Shown: one piece after another, positions 5,750 to 7,086 of the stretch
Layout: every line of letters begins with the position of its first letter
Numbering within the stretch: position 1 is the first letter of the stretch
Assembly (NCBI GenBank): GCA_016214425.1
Contig: JACRON010000105.1
Span: 1 to 7,086 of the forward strand
Reading direction: 5' to 3'
Origin: Nitrospirota bacterium
GTDB lineage: Bacteria; Nitrospirota; CAKKRA01; 9FT-COMBO-42-15
Length of the DNA: 7,086 bases
Made by a program: the position numbers and the translations under genes
The notes under the pieces: model-generated
Told to the model about the DNA's origin: nothing
What the model saw: the letters and a program-made list of their open reading frames with translations, nothing else
The model's database searches: none

Positions 5750-5814
5750 GCCCAACGATAAGGCACTCTTGGAAGCCGAATTTACCGGTGATACAGTGCA
5801 GCCGAATATTAGAA
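5750..5814 (-). other. Candidate integron attC recombination site
   Basis: Read on the minus strand: TTCTAAT (R'', 5808-5814), spacer ATTCGGC (5801-5807), then the L'' arm with an extra T followed by GCACT (5795-5799), a 27-base loop region, the L' arm AGTGC (5763-5767) and a C, spacer CTTATC region, and GTTGGGC (R', 5750-5756, a perfect GTTRRRY). R''-L''-loop-L'-R' order, 65-bp size, an unpaired base in one L arm, and position nine bases after the stop of the 5824-6246 gene all fit an attC site. Against it, R'' ends in AAT and not AAC. The next gene starts 18 bases beyond R', as in gene cassettes. AGCCGAAT occurs twice within the site (5774-5781, 5800-5807). Confidence 0.45.
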
Positions 5815-5823
5815 GACGAGCTT

Positions 5824-6246
5824 CTATTTCCCTAAATCTACTTTCGGCAAGAATTCCTTTTTCATTTTCCTGCCGCCGTCAGAAATATTTGTGATAGTTA
5901 TTCCCTTGTCAGATGCCAAAGTTATTTTAGGATTTGTTCTGTCTCGCAGATCGATTGTCCCCGTAGATACAACACCCAATTGGTTGATGCATTTAACCTT
6001 ATAGAAATTATCTGTTTTGTTCTCCTTTTCCAGAATGGTATAAATAAAAGCAAACGGAATAACCGTTCCCTTTTGTTCAGCAAAGGTTACAACTTCGATT
6101 GCTTTTTCGGTAATATGGGCTTTACCGATAATGCCCGTGAACTTTCCTTGTTCTTGAAATTCAATTGCTATCGATTCTGGAAAGACGGCGGCAAAACCCA
6201 ATGATGATATTGCACATACAAAGAGGCAAATAATTATTTTTCTCAT
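5824..6246 (-). CDS. Small exported hypothetical protein
   Basis: A 140-residue protein that I do not recognise. The N-terminus MRKIIICLFVCAISSLGFAA is a clear Sec-type signal peptide: two basic residues, a hydrophobic core and a small-residue cleavage motif near GFA-A (19-20); there is no lipobox. The mature part is a mix of short beta strands (IAIEFQEQGKFTGIIGKAHI, VIPFAFIYTILEKE, ISTINDLG-like turns), with a single mature cysteine at 87 and a basic C-terminal region, suggesting a small periplasmic beta-rich protein. The ATG at 6246 has AAGGAG at 6253-6258 with six-base spacing. The upstream gene ends 18 bases away at TAACGTTAG, and the candidate attC follows nine bases after this stop, so it may be a single-gene cassette. 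Confidence 0.75.
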   Translation of the reverse strand: MRKIIICLFVCAISSLGFAAVFPESIAIEFQEQGKFTGIIGKAHITEKAIEVVTFAEQKGTVIPFAFIYTILEKENKTDNFYKVKCINQLGVVSTGTIDLRDRTNPKITLASDKGITITNISDGGRKMKKEFLPKVDLGK

Positions 6247-6264
6247 TTTTGTCTCCTTCTAACG

Positions 6265-6915
6265 TTATACCGAGCAATGATGTGCGCTTCCTAACAAAGA
6301 GGCCAAGAAACTATCCGCTGATTGCATGCGTGTTTTGTCTGCCAGCAAGTCTTCGAACATACGGCGAACTCCCCAATAAAGAGCTTCAACAAACAGCACC
6401 GTAGTATCGGTGCGAACGGTGACGGTGGGCGACATGTTTGGGCGGACCGCTGTATTTTCCAACGCCTCGATTTCTTTCTCGGGCAGGCCTCTTGTTTTGT
6501 TCTTTGTTACGCGTCTTTTTATCTCAACACTCAGCGTTTTAGCTTTCTTTTCGATGTCTAAACCGAGGTCATGCGTAAGCGGGTTACGGAATACTGAGCA
6601 AATGACATCGGCAGCTTGTTCAGGCGTTACGGTATTGGTGGGCTCAAGAGACCAAGGGTAATACCCAATCAAAAGGTCTTTGAACCTTTTTCCTTTTCCA
6701 CCAGAGTGGCAGTATAGCGTTGTTGAGACTCCACCAACGGTGGCCATCAGTACTTGCACGGTTGCGAAATTGCACCCCGCCATGATTCTGTAGTTGGGGA
6801 TAGGTAGCCGTAGCATCGAATGAACATCACACAAATAGTGTGTCTCAAGCTTTTCCACCAATTTCCTGACAGTTTCCGGTGTACTTGGATCTATTTTGAG
6901 GCCACGATACCCCAT
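6265..6915 (-). CDS. Hypothetical protein with HEPN-like RNxxxH motif
   Basis: A 216-residue soluble protein without a family I can name. Residues about 45-120 are the most informative: a helix CNFATVQVLMATVGGVSTTL, then GGKGKRFKDLLIGYYPW, then AADVICSVFRNPLTHDLGLD, which contains R110-N-x3-H115. This fits the RX4-6H motif, with a polar residue after Arg, of HEPN domains, many of which are RNases in defence and toxin systems. The C-terminal half (121-195) is basic and helical, with a late segment TTVLFVEALYWGVRRMFEDL. The ATG at 6915 is the only reasonable start: an in-frame TGA lies 12 bases upstream. The ribosome binding site is weak. No HEPN-partner nucleotidyltransferase is adjacent. HEPN assignment is an inference from the motif and helical context. 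Confidence 0.7.
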   Translation of the reverse strand: MGYRGLKIDPSTPETVRKLVEKLETHYLCDVHSMLRLPIPNYRIMAGCNFATVQVLMATVGGVSTTLYCHSGGKGKRFKDLLIGYYPWSLEPTNTVTPEQAADVICSVFRNPLTHDLGLDIEKKAKTLSVEIKRRVTKNKTRGLPEKEIEALENTAVRPNMSPTVTVRTDTTVLFVEALYWGVRRMFEDLLADKTRMQSADSFLASLLGSAHHCSV

Positions 6916-6990
6916 GTCTTCACATCAAGGCATAACAATATACATTAACAATTTACGCTAACTTACCAGATGTATTATAAATTTGTCAAT

Positions 6991-7013
6991 AAAAAAATTG
7001 ACGTTCAGTCAAT
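6991..7013 (-). terminator. Short hairpin plus T-tract, possible terminator
   Basis: On the minus strand ATTGAC-TGAAC-GTCAAT (6997-7013) is followed by a run of seven T (6991-6997). The stem is only six AU-rich pairs, so termination would be weak. It would end a transcript coming from beyond the right edge. A third copy of the arm follows (ATTGAC, 6985-6990), so two alternative hairpins are possible. Confidence 0.35.
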
Positions 7014-7042
7014 GGCGTTTAAAAAGCACAAGAAAAAGAACA

Positions 7043-7049
7043 GTTAGGC
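7043..7049 (-). other. Isolated attC R''-type box GCCTAAC
   Basis: The minus strand carries GCCTAAC, a perfect RYYYAAC heptamer, ten bases after a possible stop codon (TAA, 7060-7062) of a frame open to the window edge for eight codons. Possible partner boxes downstream are GTTAGCG (6956-6962) and GTTATGC (6930-6936), giving 94 or 120 bp, but neither matches GTTRRRY fully and no L-arm pairing is visible. A heptamer can occur by chance. Confidence 0.2.
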
Positions 7050-7086
7050 AGAAAGACTTTTACTTTGCCTTTTCAAACACCAATTT

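Noticed and set aside
6410..6661. Plus-strand frames inside the 6265-6915 region
   Set aside because: They are antisense to a longer frame with better protein character, and they lack start signals.
6984..6989. TTGACA on the minus strand as the -35 box of the HEPN-like gene
   Set aside because: No acceptable -10 hexamer lies 16-18 bases downstream; TATAAT-like bases are only a few bases away.

Overview
The window looks like chromosomal DNA from an uncultured or little-studied Gram-negative-type bacterium of medium to low GC. The lineage is not decidable by eye; the ATP synthase sequences and frequent AGG/AGA arginine codons would suit Nitrospirota or a deltaproteobacterial relative, which is an inference only. 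Positions 1-2664 (+ strand) hold a conserved housekeeping block: the end of atpG, then complete atpD and atpC of the F-type ATP synthase (gamma-beta-epsilon order; alpha should lie just upstream).

Everything after atpC is an accessory region with all recognisable genes on the minus strand, converging on atpC. Read right to left (direction of transcription) it contains: a HEPN-like hypothetical protein (6265-6915); a small exported hypothetical protein (5824-6246); a membrane-protein gene interrupted by an in-frame TAG (5241-5732); a DUF4160-DUF2442 pair with its own promoter (4394-4963); a 32-codon small ORF (4242-4340); a decayed nitroreductase (3826-4240); and an AbiEii-type toxin-antitoxin pair (2696-3722).

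Two parts deserve attention. First, the toxin-antitoxin pair has a good sigma70-like promoter whose 17-bp spacer contains a 15-bp inverted repeat, CCCAACAATGTTTGG, a likely autoregulatory operator; both genes appear to use non-ATG starts (TTG 3722, GTG 3355). Second, the right-hand 2 kb resembles a stretch of integron gene cassettes: short unrelated ORFs in one orientation, a 65-bp element with attC-like geometry (5750-5814) starting just after a stop codon, a second 62-bp imperfect palindrome after the next gene (5162-5223), and a perfect R''-type box GCCTAAC at the right edge (7043-7049). No integrase is visible; given the orientation it would lie to the right of the window. The cassette reading is a hypothesis: only one of the sites has convincing architecture.

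The overall layout suggests that the space downstream of atpC collected mobile or addiction-type modules, with decay visible in two genes (frameshift plus deletion in the nitroreductase, stop codon in the membrane protein). No tRNA, rRNA, CRISPR array or transposase gene was seen.
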